From Coemansia sp. RSA 922 (Eukaryota; Kickxellomycota; Kickxellomycetes; Kickxellales; Kickxellaceae): DNA of 20,966 nucleotides. The notes beneath the pieces were generated by a model. That model made no database searches. It was given only the letters and a program-made list of their open reading frames with translations, and had not been told where the DNA came from. The stretch covers positions 1 through 20,966 of the forward strand of contig JANBQS010000327.1 in assembly GCA_027577415.1 (NCBI GenBank). Reading direction: 5' to 3'. Below are positions 8,381-15,505 of the stretch, piece after piece. Numbering within the stretch: the first letter of the stretch is position 1; each line of letters starts with the position of its first letter. A program made the position numbers and the translations under genes.

Positions 8381-8696
8381 TGTTGTAGGATTTCGACACT
8401 CAGCGACAATATCCGACATTTTATTTTGGCCTGATTTCTATGGCTATGATCAACGGCACCCCGATCACAAGTAGTAGCGCCGTTACTGCTCCCACGGACC
8501 GTTTACTTCTATATAAGGGTCCGTGCACCAGCAGCCGTAGAGTAGCTAGGCAATCACCTTTTATCTTTATTACTTTTATTTATTTAAATACAAAGACGGA
8601 AGGACTAGTGAACTTAGGCGTTAGCCGTTAGCAGCGTGCATACTCCAAACTACACAATATATTAATTTTGGATTGTGGTACATGTTTGTAGCATAC
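8381..8696 (+). mobile_element. Possible solo LTR-like element
   Basis: The segment starts TGTTGTAGGATTTCGACACT, contains a strong TATA box (TATATAAG, 8510-8517) inside an 8-bp inverted repeat, and has A/T-rich AATAC/TTTATTTATTTAAATA sequence downstream that could serve as polyadenylation signal. It is distinctly more GC-rich between 8440 and 8560 than its surroundings. GTTGG precedes the proposed left end (8376-8380) and recurs at 8697-8701, as a 5-bp target duplication would. The right end (CATAC) is not a canonical CA, and no internal retrotransposon coding sequence or second LTR is present, so the call is tentative. Confidence 0.25.
8493..8525. repeat. 8-bp inverted repeat enclosing a TATA box
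   Basis: CACGGACC (8493-8500) and GGTCCGTG (8518-8525) are perfect reverse complements separated by 17 bases that contain TATATAAG. The arms could pair as a hairpin or bind a dimeric protein directly over the core promoter. No open frame downstream looks like a gene product, so its transcript, if any, is non-coding or belongs to the LTR-like element. Confidence 0.5.
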
Positions 8697-9048
8697 GTTG
8701 GAGTGTTGCAATGTTAGTCATTTAAGTTATTTTCTACTTGCTTTTTGATAATACATGTGAAACAAATATATTGAGCTGCTAGCACTTTTTATTGCCATAA
8801 CTAAGAAGAAGCAACGCCATTAAAAACGCATGCTTCTTGACAACTAATATTTTCTTCTTCACAGAATACACAAATAACTTATTGTGTAATAGCAAAACAT
8901 GATTCAACAGTGTGAATGTGTCTCACTTCTTCTGGGCACACACTCTAAGCTTAACAAGTTGCCCTCATTTGTTAAGCGCAATTTGCCCATGAATCAGTGA
9001 ATGAGTGCTTGATGTGGTGATTCTGTTCTTGGCCAAAGGACCTTAGCA

Positions 9049-9074
9049 TCCTTTGAAAAATAGCGGACAAAGGA
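9049..9074 (+). promoter_or_regulatory. CCTTTG/CAAAGG inverted-repeat element, copy C1
   Basis: TCCTTTG (9049-9055), a 12-base spacer AAAAATAGCGGA, and CAAAGGA (9068-9074): a perfect 7-base inverted repeat. An almost identical copy follows 80 bp downstream. It is the best-preserved instance of the element found before each plus-strand island gene. Confidence 0.55.
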
Positions 9075-9122
9075 AGCAAAGGAAGCAAAGGAGGCAAAGG
9101 AAGCAAAAGAAGCAAAAGAACT
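9069..9122 (+). repeat. 9-bp tandem repeat, about six units of AAAGGAAGC
   Basis: Consecutive units read AAAGGAAGC, AAAGGAAGC, AAAGGAGGC, AAAGGAAGC, AAAAGAAGC, AAAAGAAct. The repeat starts inside the right arm of copy C1 of the inverted-repeat element, so it appears to be an expansion of that CAAAGGA half-site. Confidence 0.8.
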
Positions 9123-9128
9123 GCAGTA

Positions 9129-9154
9129 TCCTTTGAAAAATAGTGGACAAAGGA
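9129..9154 (+). promoter_or_regulatory. CCTTTG/CAAAGG inverted-repeat element, copy C2
   Basis: TCCTTTG (9129-9135), spacer AAAAATAGTGGA, CAAAGGA (9148-9154). It differs from copy C1 by one spacer base and is followed by a short AAGGCAAAGGAGGC run, so the promoter carries a tandem duplication of the site. Confidence 0.55.
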
Positions 9155-9343
9155 AGGCAAAGGAGGCCAAGTCTGGAATGGATTGAAAAGCAATATATTC
9201 AGGACTTGAAGGTTTCTTGCACTTGATTTGCTCTCAGTTTTTTTGGATGCAGGGAAAAGTCTCGCAAAGTGAATTGGTGGAAGGAGGGAAGGTTGAGGAA
9301 GAATTGGGCAGCTTTCCTCTCCTCTCTTGGCATTCCACTGTAC

Positions 9344-9351
9344 TATTAAAG
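9344..9351 (+). promoter_or_regulatory. TATA-like box of small gene C
   Basis: TATTAAAG lies 119 bp upstream of ATG 9463, followed by GAACCGCACCCTGCTC and AAAATCCTCCTACTTTTATTCC. It matches the box and leader of the genes at 4504 and 5829. Confidence 0.6.
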
Positions 9352-9462
9352 AACCGCACCCTGCTCTTCCAAAAATCCTCCTACTTTTATTCCACACCAT
9401 ATCAACCCTTTTCTCCATCTTCTTACCAAGTGTTTAATATTGATTACCATTCCTGTCAGAAC

Positions 9463-9867
9463 ATGAGTGAAGTTGAAGTAATTGCCTACCAGTTTCGTGT
9501 CAAGCCTGATGATCAGAAAAGGAAACTTACATTCTCCAAATTAGGTGTTTTCAATCATATGAGTGGTGGAGGTTGTTCAGTGCATACAGTGAATAAGGAC
9601 CATGGCTGCAATGTGTGTGATGGTAAGGAAGAGGGCTATAATAATGCTGTTGAGAAAATAAAATGTAGTGTGGAATTTCGTGAGGAACTGTCTGGTTTTA
9701 ATGGCTATTCTTTTCCCCTTAATGCAAATATTTGTATTATTATTTTTATGGCCTGTAAATGTGAAGGCTTTAAAACGCATGTCAGGGGTGGCAAAATTAT
9801 TAATATTGCAGGGGATGGTTGGATAGACAACAGTAATAACGTAGATATGCTGCTTCAGAGAAACTGA
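9463..9867 (+). CDS. Small protein of an unrecognised paralogous family, member C, with a Cys/His insert
   Basis: A 134-residue protein. The real start is ATG 9463, at the same distance from the TATA-like box as in members A and B; the longer upstream frame begins with TTG and lies in the promoter. Shared blocks are IAYQF (7-11), KCSVEFREEL (67-76, aligning with the HHFV block), ICIIIFMACKCEGF (90-103, aligning with YVIIAMKCKIGAF) and GDGWIDN (117-123, aligning with GDNWIGN). Unlike A and B it carries a Gly/Cys/His-rich insert, C38-x2-H41-x5-H47-x-C49-x2-C52, which could bind a metal. No signal peptide or transmembrane helix. Function unknown. The 5' flank closely matches unit A and parts of unit B, and the 3' flank matches unit A. 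Confidence 0.7.
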   Translation: MSEVEVIAYQFRVKPDDQKRKLTFSKLGVFNHMSGGGCSVHTVNKDHGCNVCDGKEEGYNNAVEKIKCSVEFREELSGFNGYSFPLNANICIIIFMACKCEGFKTHVRGGKIINIAGDGWIDNSNNVDMLLQRN

Positions 9868-10943
9868 GGAATTGAAGATGATGCCGAAAATTAGTGATCG
9901 GCAAGTAGGTTTCCATGCTTGTATATGTTATACACTTCTACCAAGCTACCAAGCAATGTGCAATATGTAAGTGTACATGCATAAGATATTGGTTTAACAA
10001 TATGTTTAATTTTGGAATGTTGCAGTGATATTAAAAAGAAAGAATCAGTTTATTAACGCTGTTTCTGTTGGACGTTCATCGAGAAATAAACTATATATAA
10101 TCCATGTCTTTTAAAACCTTACGCGTAGTTAGATGGAAATAGGAAGAAGTATTGTCATTCTCTACAGCAAATCTAAATCTTTTGGCTTTGCCCAAACAGT
10201 AATCCTTTCATATACTATGCACCTCCATTTCACACCCACTACTATTCTGATCCCACCTGTTTAATGACCGATATAATAGTATTCTCTAAGACTAGTTTAG
10301 TTTTTGTTTACCATTACAACCAATATATTTATATTAAAAGATGCTACTCATGTACACTGTATAGTGATATGTTGCTCTTTTATAAATTAGGCTCTTGGAG
10401 TTTTCCACATATTTTTATAGACATACAAGTACATATTAGATACAGGAATGCAGCTGTGCTGCTTGTATTAAGCAGGTCACCAACGAGTCAAAAAAATCTC
10501 TATTTATAAATACCGAAAGATGAAAGACAGTTATGAGCGGGCCAGGAAATGAGTGCTTGGTAACATTGTGCTGCTCTACAATTGATTCATTAAAAAAAAA
10601 AAAAAGTGAACCTGGGCTAAGAACACCAAATTCGCCCTTAGTACCTGATATTGCTTTTATCATCACCCTCTGCTTCTCGATAGTGGCTTCCATCATAGCA
10701 GCTATCTAAAAGTTCGTTGTTAAGCACAGACTCATAGTGACATTTGAATATTTTAAACCTCGCTTCCGCCATAGTCATAAGTGTGCCAGCAGAGATGGTA
10801 CTGCGTCACTTTAGGGGAGCAGGTTTTCGTGTTTACCTTTTTTTTCAGGCAGTATCATGAGTCCTCAAAAAGTGCCTTCTCTCTTTTATTTCTTTTTCAA
10901 TCCCTCAATACTAATTTCTTTATATGAAATTTCTTTTTTGCTC
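9868..10943. other. AT-rich intergenic; 3' flank of unit C and right edge of the island
   Basis: About 10184-10300 repeats the 3' flank of unit A (CTTTGCCCAAAC, CCTTTCAT, CACCC-rich). The remainder to about 10,780 shows no gene I can support. Near 10830-10850 a run of T followed by CAG resembles a 3' splice site, so an untranslated first exon of the aminotransferase-like gene may lie here. Confidence 0.5.
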
Positions 10944-11927
10944 ATGGGAATTCCGTTGCGACAATTTACCCTGCTACGACCACTAAAGAACATACGCATG
11001 ATGAGTACAAACCTGTCACTGATACTGGACTACAACTACGCCACTTCAAAAATTACCGAACACGAGAGCGAAATGAGCGCCAGCGAGTTTATGCTCACCG
11101 GTGGTGACGGTATATACACTGCCATGCGAACCGTATGTCACGGCACGCGTTTATTCCTATTTGACGACCACCTCCAGCGTATTTGCAAGTCGCACAGTGT
11201 AATGCTATCCAAAAATGGTGGTGAGAGGCAAAGACAGCTTGATACAGAGTACTGGCGCGGATTATTAGCGCCGCTTATACGCCGTGGTCTGCATCGGTTT
11301 GGATCAGGTAGCGATCAGGATAGCAAGATAACGGTGCTCGTAGATAGGCATCGTGTAGCTATACAGTTTGTGCGGTTGCTGGGGCCCAATGGTCCGAATC
11401 CCTCGTGTTGGGTAAAGTTTGTATCGGGTCGTCGAGATCACCCAGAGGCAAAATCCTTGCAATGGGTACATGACCGCGAGGCCCTGGAGCAGTTTATCGT
11501 GCCGCCTATTAATGAGGTCATATTGATTGAGCATGATTCAAAGGACGGTCCATTGAGGTTCTACGAAGGACTGTCGTCGAACTTTTTTGTTACTCGGCGT
11601 GTGTCTCTGGGTAAGCAACCTGAGTACCTCAATTTCCAACTCTTATCTGCGCCGCTCGACAGTGTGTTACTGGGTACTGTTATGAAACTGGTGCTGTTGA
11701 TATGTGAGCGGGACGGGATCAGTGTCAGGTATGCGCCAGAGTTTGATGCCTTGGAGTCGTGGAACGGCGCCTTTGTCTCGTCGACATCGAGGCTCGTGCT
11801 GCCAGTCTTTAATGTCATCTACGGCGAGGATAATCGTCAGCATAAGCTGGATGCCAGTGACCCGCTTATCATGCATCTTTTGGAATCAGTTCGAAGCATG
11901 GCTAGAGAGAAATCGACAGAGGTATAG
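10944..11927 (+). CDS. Class IV (fold-type IV) PLP-dependent aminotransferase-like enzyme
   Basis: A 327-residue protein from ATG 10944. It belongs to the branched-chain aminotransferase / aminodeoxychorismate lyase / D-amino-acid aminotransferase superfamily. Diagnostic stretches are FDDHLQRI (73-80), GRRDHPEAK with the presumed PLP-binding Lys170, EVILIEHDSKDG (191-202), EGLSSNFFV (208-216) and AFVSSTSRLVLPV (276-288). The superfamily handles amino or imino groups on small acids. Which reaction this one performs is not visible; it most resembles the uncharacterised D-amino-acid-transaminase-like group of plants and fungi rather than a canonical BCAT. An in-frame ATG at 10857 would add 29 residues that read like translated pyrimidine tract, so I prefer 10944; 10998 is also possible. 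From 10944 the N-terminus (IPLRQFTLLRPLKNIRMMSTN) is basic without acids, compatible with mitochondrial import. Only 37 bp separate its stop from the convergent LRR gene. Confidence 0.82.
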   Translation: MGIPLRQFTLLRPLKNIRMMSTNLSLILDYNYATSKITEHESEMSASEFMLTGGDGIYTAMRTVCHGTRLFLFDDHLQRICKSHSVMLSKNGGERQRQLDTEYWRGLLAPLIRRGLHRFGSGSDQDSKITVLVDRHRVAIQFVRLLGPNGPNPSCWVKFVSGRRDHPEAKSLQWVHDREALEQFIVPPINEVILIEHDSKDGPLRFYEGLSSNFFVTRRVSLGKQPEYLNFQLLSAPLDSVLLGTVMKLVLLICERDGISVRYAPEFDALESWNGAFVSSTSRLVLPVFNVIYGEDNRQHKLDASDPLIMHLLESVRSMAREKSTEV

Positions 11928-11964
11928 TTTCCAAAAAAACAAAAAAAAAATGAAATAGACATTG

Positions 11965-13107
11965 TTAAAGATCCCAGTTGGCAGCGTCTACTGGTCGCTG
12001 TGTAGTAGCGGTAATAGCCTGGTCCTGACAATTTGTCGAGCAACATTGCCAGGCGAAGGGTATATCCCAGTGGTCCACTGCCTTGACTATAGCGAGCTCT
12101 GGGCTAAACACTGGCTCGCCGCATACTGTACACATGTACCGCTTAGACGCAGAGTCTAGAGCAGGCAACAATACGTCCGACAGTGCAAAATCCGCTGGGT
12201 TCCTCCGTATTTCCTCGCACGCAGCAAACAACTGGTACGCATTACAGCTCTCAGAGTCTCGAACACCGCTTTGACTAGATTCCGACAGCGTGGGTGGTTC
12301 AGGAGATACGAATGACGCAATAGCGGAATGGATCCGCTGTTTGCAGAGACTAGATAGCAAGGGGACTCGCGACAAGCGTTTACCACTAGTAGGAGACTCC
12401 AAAATAAGGTCCGACAGTGACAACCAATTTGCAGAGTCAGAAACCAGTCGTCTCATAACAGCGTCGGAACATCGGTTAGCGGCCAAAGTGCCAATAGCCG
12501 GAGCAAACAGCAGCTCAGCAGGCAAGTAGGCTAGTCTCGGGTTATCAGAAACATCAGCATAAAAGAGCATAGGCATTCGGCCCAATGACGGTGGCAAGTA
12601 TCGAAACCTATTACCAGCCAAGAACAGAACTCGCAAATTGACCAAGCCCCGCCACCACAGATCCTCTGTAGAATGTTCGTCCAACTGGTTGTACTCTAGG
12701 TTCAAGATCTCCAGCTGTGTCATCATGAACAGCGAGTGTGGCAAGTGTGTGAGCTTGTTTTGTGGCAGACGCAGTTCCACTAGGCTGGTAAGATACCGGA
12801 TCGACGATAGGGGGATGATGAGTTGGCGGATAGACTGGTTGCCAAAGTTCAGGCGATGGCTGGCTAGAACCTCAGAGGTTTTACATCGCGTAGTGGTGTC
12901 GCCGAGTCGAAAGTCTCGGGATATGCTCCAGGACTGCTGGTGTCGTTGGTTCGACTGTCGTAAGTGTCTGTGGCCGTCCAAGTGTGTGACTGGTTTAGTA
13001 TCGCTCTGAACCGAGGCATTGGGACTAGCTGCCCAGATCGTCAGGTAGTGATCCGGGTATGGCGACCACATAACTCGCCGCACTAGCTCCGGTTCGCTAC
13101 TATTCAT
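11965..13107 (-). CDS. Leucine-rich repeat protein with Cys-rich C-terminus (LRRC58-like)
   Basis: A 380-residue protein from ATG 13107 (MNSSEPELVRRVMWSPY). Four to five LRRs of the short SDS22/SHOC2-like type run from about 104 to 210 (for example LVELRLPQNKLTHLP and LVNLRVLFLAGNRFRYLP). After a linker with PLLSSLCKQRIHSAI (249-263) comes a C-terminal domain with C326-x2-C329, C355/C356 and C360, a likely zinc site. This arrangement, LRRs, a conserved PxL..LC..R segment and a terminal CxxC...C-SxxC, resembles animal LRRC58 as I recall it; that assignment is from memory. A longer in-frame ATG at 13251 overlaps the end of the upstream gene and would translate AT/pyrimidine-rich spacer, so it is unlikely. 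The gene lies 130 bp downstream of the coiled-coil gene on the same strand and converges with the aminotransferase-like gene. Confidence 0.82.
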   Translation of the reverse strand: MNSSEPELVRRVMWSPYPDHYLTIWAASPNASVQSDTKPVTHLDGHRHLRQSNQRHQQSWSISRDFRLGDTTTRCKTSEVLASHRLNFGNQSIRQLIIPLSSIRYLTSLVELRLPQNKLTHLPHSLFMMTQLEILNLEYNQLDEHSTEDLWWRGLVNLRVLFLAGNRFRYLPPSLGRMPMLFYADVSDNPRLAYLPAELLFAPAIGTLAANRCSDAVMRRLVSDSANWLSLSDLILESPTSGKRLSRVPLLSSLCKQRIHSAIASFVSPEPPTLSESSQSGVRDSESCNAYQLFAACEEIRRNPADFALSDVLLPALDSASKRYMCTVCGEPVFSPELAIVKAVDHWDIPFAWQCCSTNCQDQAITATTQRPVDAANWDL

Positions 13108-13237
13108 GCTATAAAATAAAAAGTTATAATAAAGTAAATGAACCAAATACACTACAGAGAAAAAAAGGGAGGGAGAGAGGAAAAAAAAATGTTTGGCGGA
13201 TAGGAAGGGGAGAAAAGGGTTACGGGATGTTGTAGGA

Positions 13238-15046
13238 TTATTTGTTGCCATGGAACTGGAGTCGTTCTAGTTCTTTGCGTAGCCAAATGTTCTCCAACTC
13301 CAGTGTGCGGATATGTAGTCTCGTATCTTCTGGGATAGTGTGTAGTGGATCCAACTCAACCAGTGCGCTGAGTAAATCGTTGCGCGCTTGCAGCGATCGT
13401 ATAGTGCGTCGCAGCACATCGATTTCCTGCACTGGCACTGTCGATGTGGCCGCTGGCATGGGCTCGGAAGGCCGGCGGAGTCGGCTCCGGTTCAAGCTCG
13501 AAGCCGGCGACAGGTCACAGGCAGTATTTAGCGATGGCAGCGACATAAACAAGGGCTTCTGGTTCTTCTGCGACAACACCGGCGGTGGCGGCAAAACAGC
13601 AACGGAGGGCTTGTCGTCTGTAGTCCGGTCAGGAATAACGTCCGAGATATCGGAAAAGCGCACCTTAGTCGAACTGGAGCTAGACTCGCGCTTACTAGAC
13701 GATCCGTTGTTAAGCGTATCGTCAGATGCGCTCTTATACAGAGATTTACTAGTAGTGCTCAGCCGGTTACTGGTAGATGGACGGCGAGAGAGCAGCGTAG
13801 CTTCGATTTGGTTTTGCTCAGTAATCGGGCGTGCGTTGAAAAAGGTGTTGCGGTATACGGTCGGGTCCAGCAACATGTCGGCGTTAGACACCTGGCTATG
13901 AACCATGGGCACGAGCTTAGGCGGGTTCTCACGAGTAGGCGACGGAAGCATAGTCGAGTCAGTTTCGTAGATGGCCGTTGGACGCTGAGCCGTAGAGAAC
14001 GACAGGCGGGGCAATGGCCGCGGGGCCAATGGGGGAGCTACGGGAGTTCTGACTGATGACGAGCGCGTGGCAGGTACACGCACAGTGGGGCGATGCTCCG
14101 ATGGGCTGTCTGCCAGTGTGTCGATGCTGGTAGTGGTCTCACCACTGTTTTCGGAAAAGCGCTTACGATCAATGTGCTTGTACACCTGCAGCATGCTATC
14201 CGAGTTGGATGACAGCATAGCCGGCGGCAAAGCCACGCGCATATGCAGCGGCTGCAGGAGACGAGAAGGAGGCATCGCCCCCGATTCAGCACGTGGGCGG
14301 ACCAATTCCGGCGCTGACGCCGGGACCTCATCGTCCTCGACAATACGCTCCAGCGCTGATGAGGGCAGGTCCATCGAGTAGTCGCGCGAGTTAGGCCGCC
14401 GATTGCCGTTGCTATTGCTCTGGGGCAAGAGCATTAGGCGGCGCAAGCGCGGCATCCCTCGTGTGCTATCTGGCTTTGCAACGGGCGTCTCTGGCACTGC
14501 GCTTTGGTATGCGTGGGACAGTGGAAGTACGGTGGAGCGCGGAAGGTCCATACTATAGCTGTGTACCGGAGGCTTATTCGGCGTCGATCCAGTAGAGCGG
14601 AATAAATCGGCAGATCCACGCGAGCCGTCAAACGCACTCATTGCAGCACTCACAGGCGACCGCTTACTCTGGGACCGTGGCGAGGGGATGCCTGAGGACC
14701 ATGTGCGAGTATTGGGTTCGGCAGTAATGTTTGGGGTTGACTGCATGGGTGATGTGGCTAAGGACAATGTGGAGGGCACAATGGTGCGCGGACTGGATGG
14801 CGCAGTGCGGGGACGTGATGCAGGGGACAGACCAGAGACTGGTGGCGGAGTGGCCGAGGAAAAGGCACCTAAACGAGAACTCTGGGTAGTGGTGTTTAGG
14901 CGACTGGCCTGTTTGCGAAGCTTACTCCATAGGCTTTTGGACTCTTTGCTGCTGACGCTGGTGCTGCTGGACCCGGGTTCGTCGCTGCTCCAGCTCTGTC
15001 GAAACGTAGCCTTTGACTCGGTGGTAGTGTGATCTATGCCCAGCAT
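13238..15046 (-). CDS. Ser/Pro-rich disordered protein with C-terminal coiled coil
   Basis: A 602-residue protein from ATG 15046 to TAA 13238-13240. Residues 1 to about 535 are low complexity (Ser, Pro, Arg, Thr) with many SP/TP and RxxS sites, typical of a heavily phosphorylated scaffold. Residues about 537-597 form an amphipathic helix pair, IDVLRRTIRSLQARNDLLSALVEL and RTLELENIWLRKELERLQ, a probable coiled coil for dimerisation. K461-V-R-F464 (TKVRFSDISD) is a good RVxF docking motif for type 1 protein phosphatase. A motif YSMDLP occurs twice (165-170 and 224-229). A basic patch WSKLRKQASRL lies at 40-50. I do not recognise a named family; a polarity, septation or cytoskeletal scaffold is a guess. 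It diverges from ATG15 with 569 bp between the starts. Confidence 0.83.
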   Translation of the reverse strand: MLGIDHTTTESKATFRQSWSSDEPGSSSTSVSSKESKSLWSKLRKQASRLNTTTQSSRLGAFSSATPPPVSGLSPASRPRTAPSSPRTIVPSTLSLATSPMQSTPNITAEPNTRTWSSGIPSPRSQSKRSPVSAAMSAFDGSRGSADLFRSTGSTPNKPPVHSYSMDLPRSTVLPLSHAYQSAVPETPVAKPDSTRGMPRLRRLMLLPQSNSNGNRRPNSRDYSMDLPSSALERIVEDDEVPASAPELVRPRAESGAMPPSRLLQPLHMRVALPPAMLSSNSDSMLQVYKHIDRKRFSENSGETTTSIDTLADSPSEHRPTVRVPATRSSSVRTPVAPPLAPRPLPRLSFSTAQRPTAIYETDSTMLPSPTRENPPKLVPMVHSQVSNADMLLDPTVYRNTFFNARPITEQNQIEATLLSRRPSTSNRLSTTSKSLYKSASDDTLNNGSSSKRESSSSSTKVRFSDISDVIPDRTTDDKPSVAVLPPPPVLSQKNQKPLFMSLPSLNTACDLSPASSLNRSRLRRPSEPMPAATSTVPVQEIDVLRRTIRSLQARNDLLSALVELDPLHTIPEDTRLHIRTLELENIWLRKELERLQFHGNK

Positions 15047-15464
15047 ATCGTAAATGTATGTGTGTTGTTATTGTTGTTGGCGGAGGAGTAGGTATTTGCT
15101 GATCCAGCAGCAAAAATAAAGTATAAAAAAAGACAAGGAAGGGCGGGAAGAATAGGTTAAGGAGGAGGATAAATAATTAGTACACACAAAAAGCTTCGAT
15201 CATAAGAAAGAAAGAAAGCGAGATGCATGGGGGGATGGAGGACTTCAATGTGTGTGATGATAAAAAAAAAAATTTGACTGGCGTGGTTTTGAGAAGAGTA
15301 GCGGCACTCTTAAGGAAGCGTGAAATGCAAATCATTTTTTTAGTCCGCCGTTTGTGCTGGTGAAGATAGTACAGTTGTTGTCGTCGATCATTCCCCCCAA
15401 AAGTCTATTGGAGCCAGGACCCGGCATGAGCTTCCGCGCATGGCTCAGCCTGAGAATGGCGGAC

Positions 15465-15487
15465 CACGTGTATACAGGTCACATGTG
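15465..15487 (+). promoter_or_regulatory. Two E-boxes upstream of ATG15
   Basis: CACGTG at 15465-15470 is a perfect E-box, the core bound by bHLH factors such as yeast Pho4 and Cbf1. GTCACATGTG at 15478-15487 is one base from the palindromic GTCACGTGAC-type site at its centre. They lie about 130-150 bp before ATG 15616. Binding is not demonstrated. Confidence 0.4.
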
Positions 15488-15490
15488 CCA

Positions 15491-15505
15491 GTCACTTTCA
15501 GTGAC
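15491..15505. repeat. Perfect palindrome GTCACT-TTC-AGTGAC
   Basis: Six-base arms with a three-base spacer. It directly follows the E-box pair, so it may be part of the same regulatory cluster. Confidence 0.5.

Larger units (their letters stand above)
8697..9462. other. AT-rich intergenic; promoter of unit C
   Basis: Bases 8697-8970 hold nothing I can name. From 8974 the family cassette begins: AAGCGCAATT, AATCAGTGAATGAGTGCTTGATGTGGTG (8992 onward), two copies of the CCTTTG/CAAAGG element, a 9-bp repeat tract, ATTGAAAAGCAAT near 9182, CAAAGTGAATTGG near 9265, GGAAGAATTGGGCAGC near 9297 and TATTAAAG at 9344. Confidence 0.6.

Noticed and set aside
9069..9122. CRISPR-like array
   Set aside because: The 9-bp units are contiguous with no unique spacers; it is a simple tandem repeat.
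9217..9462. Longer frame upstream of the member C gene
   Set aside because: It begins at TTG and runs through the conserved TATA-like box and leader; the ATG at 9463 matches the start spacing of the paralogs.
10857..10943. In-frame extension of the aminotransferase-like gene to ATG 10857
   Set aside because: The 29 extra residues look like translated pyrimidine tract and precede the family-conserved region; kept only as an alternative start.
13108..13251. In-frame N-terminal extension of the LRR gene to ATG 13251
   Set aside because: It overlaps the end of the coiled-coil gene and translates a pyrimidine- and A/T-rich spacer (FLPFLSAKHFFFLSPSLFFS) unlike the rest of the protein; ATG 13107 is more natural.
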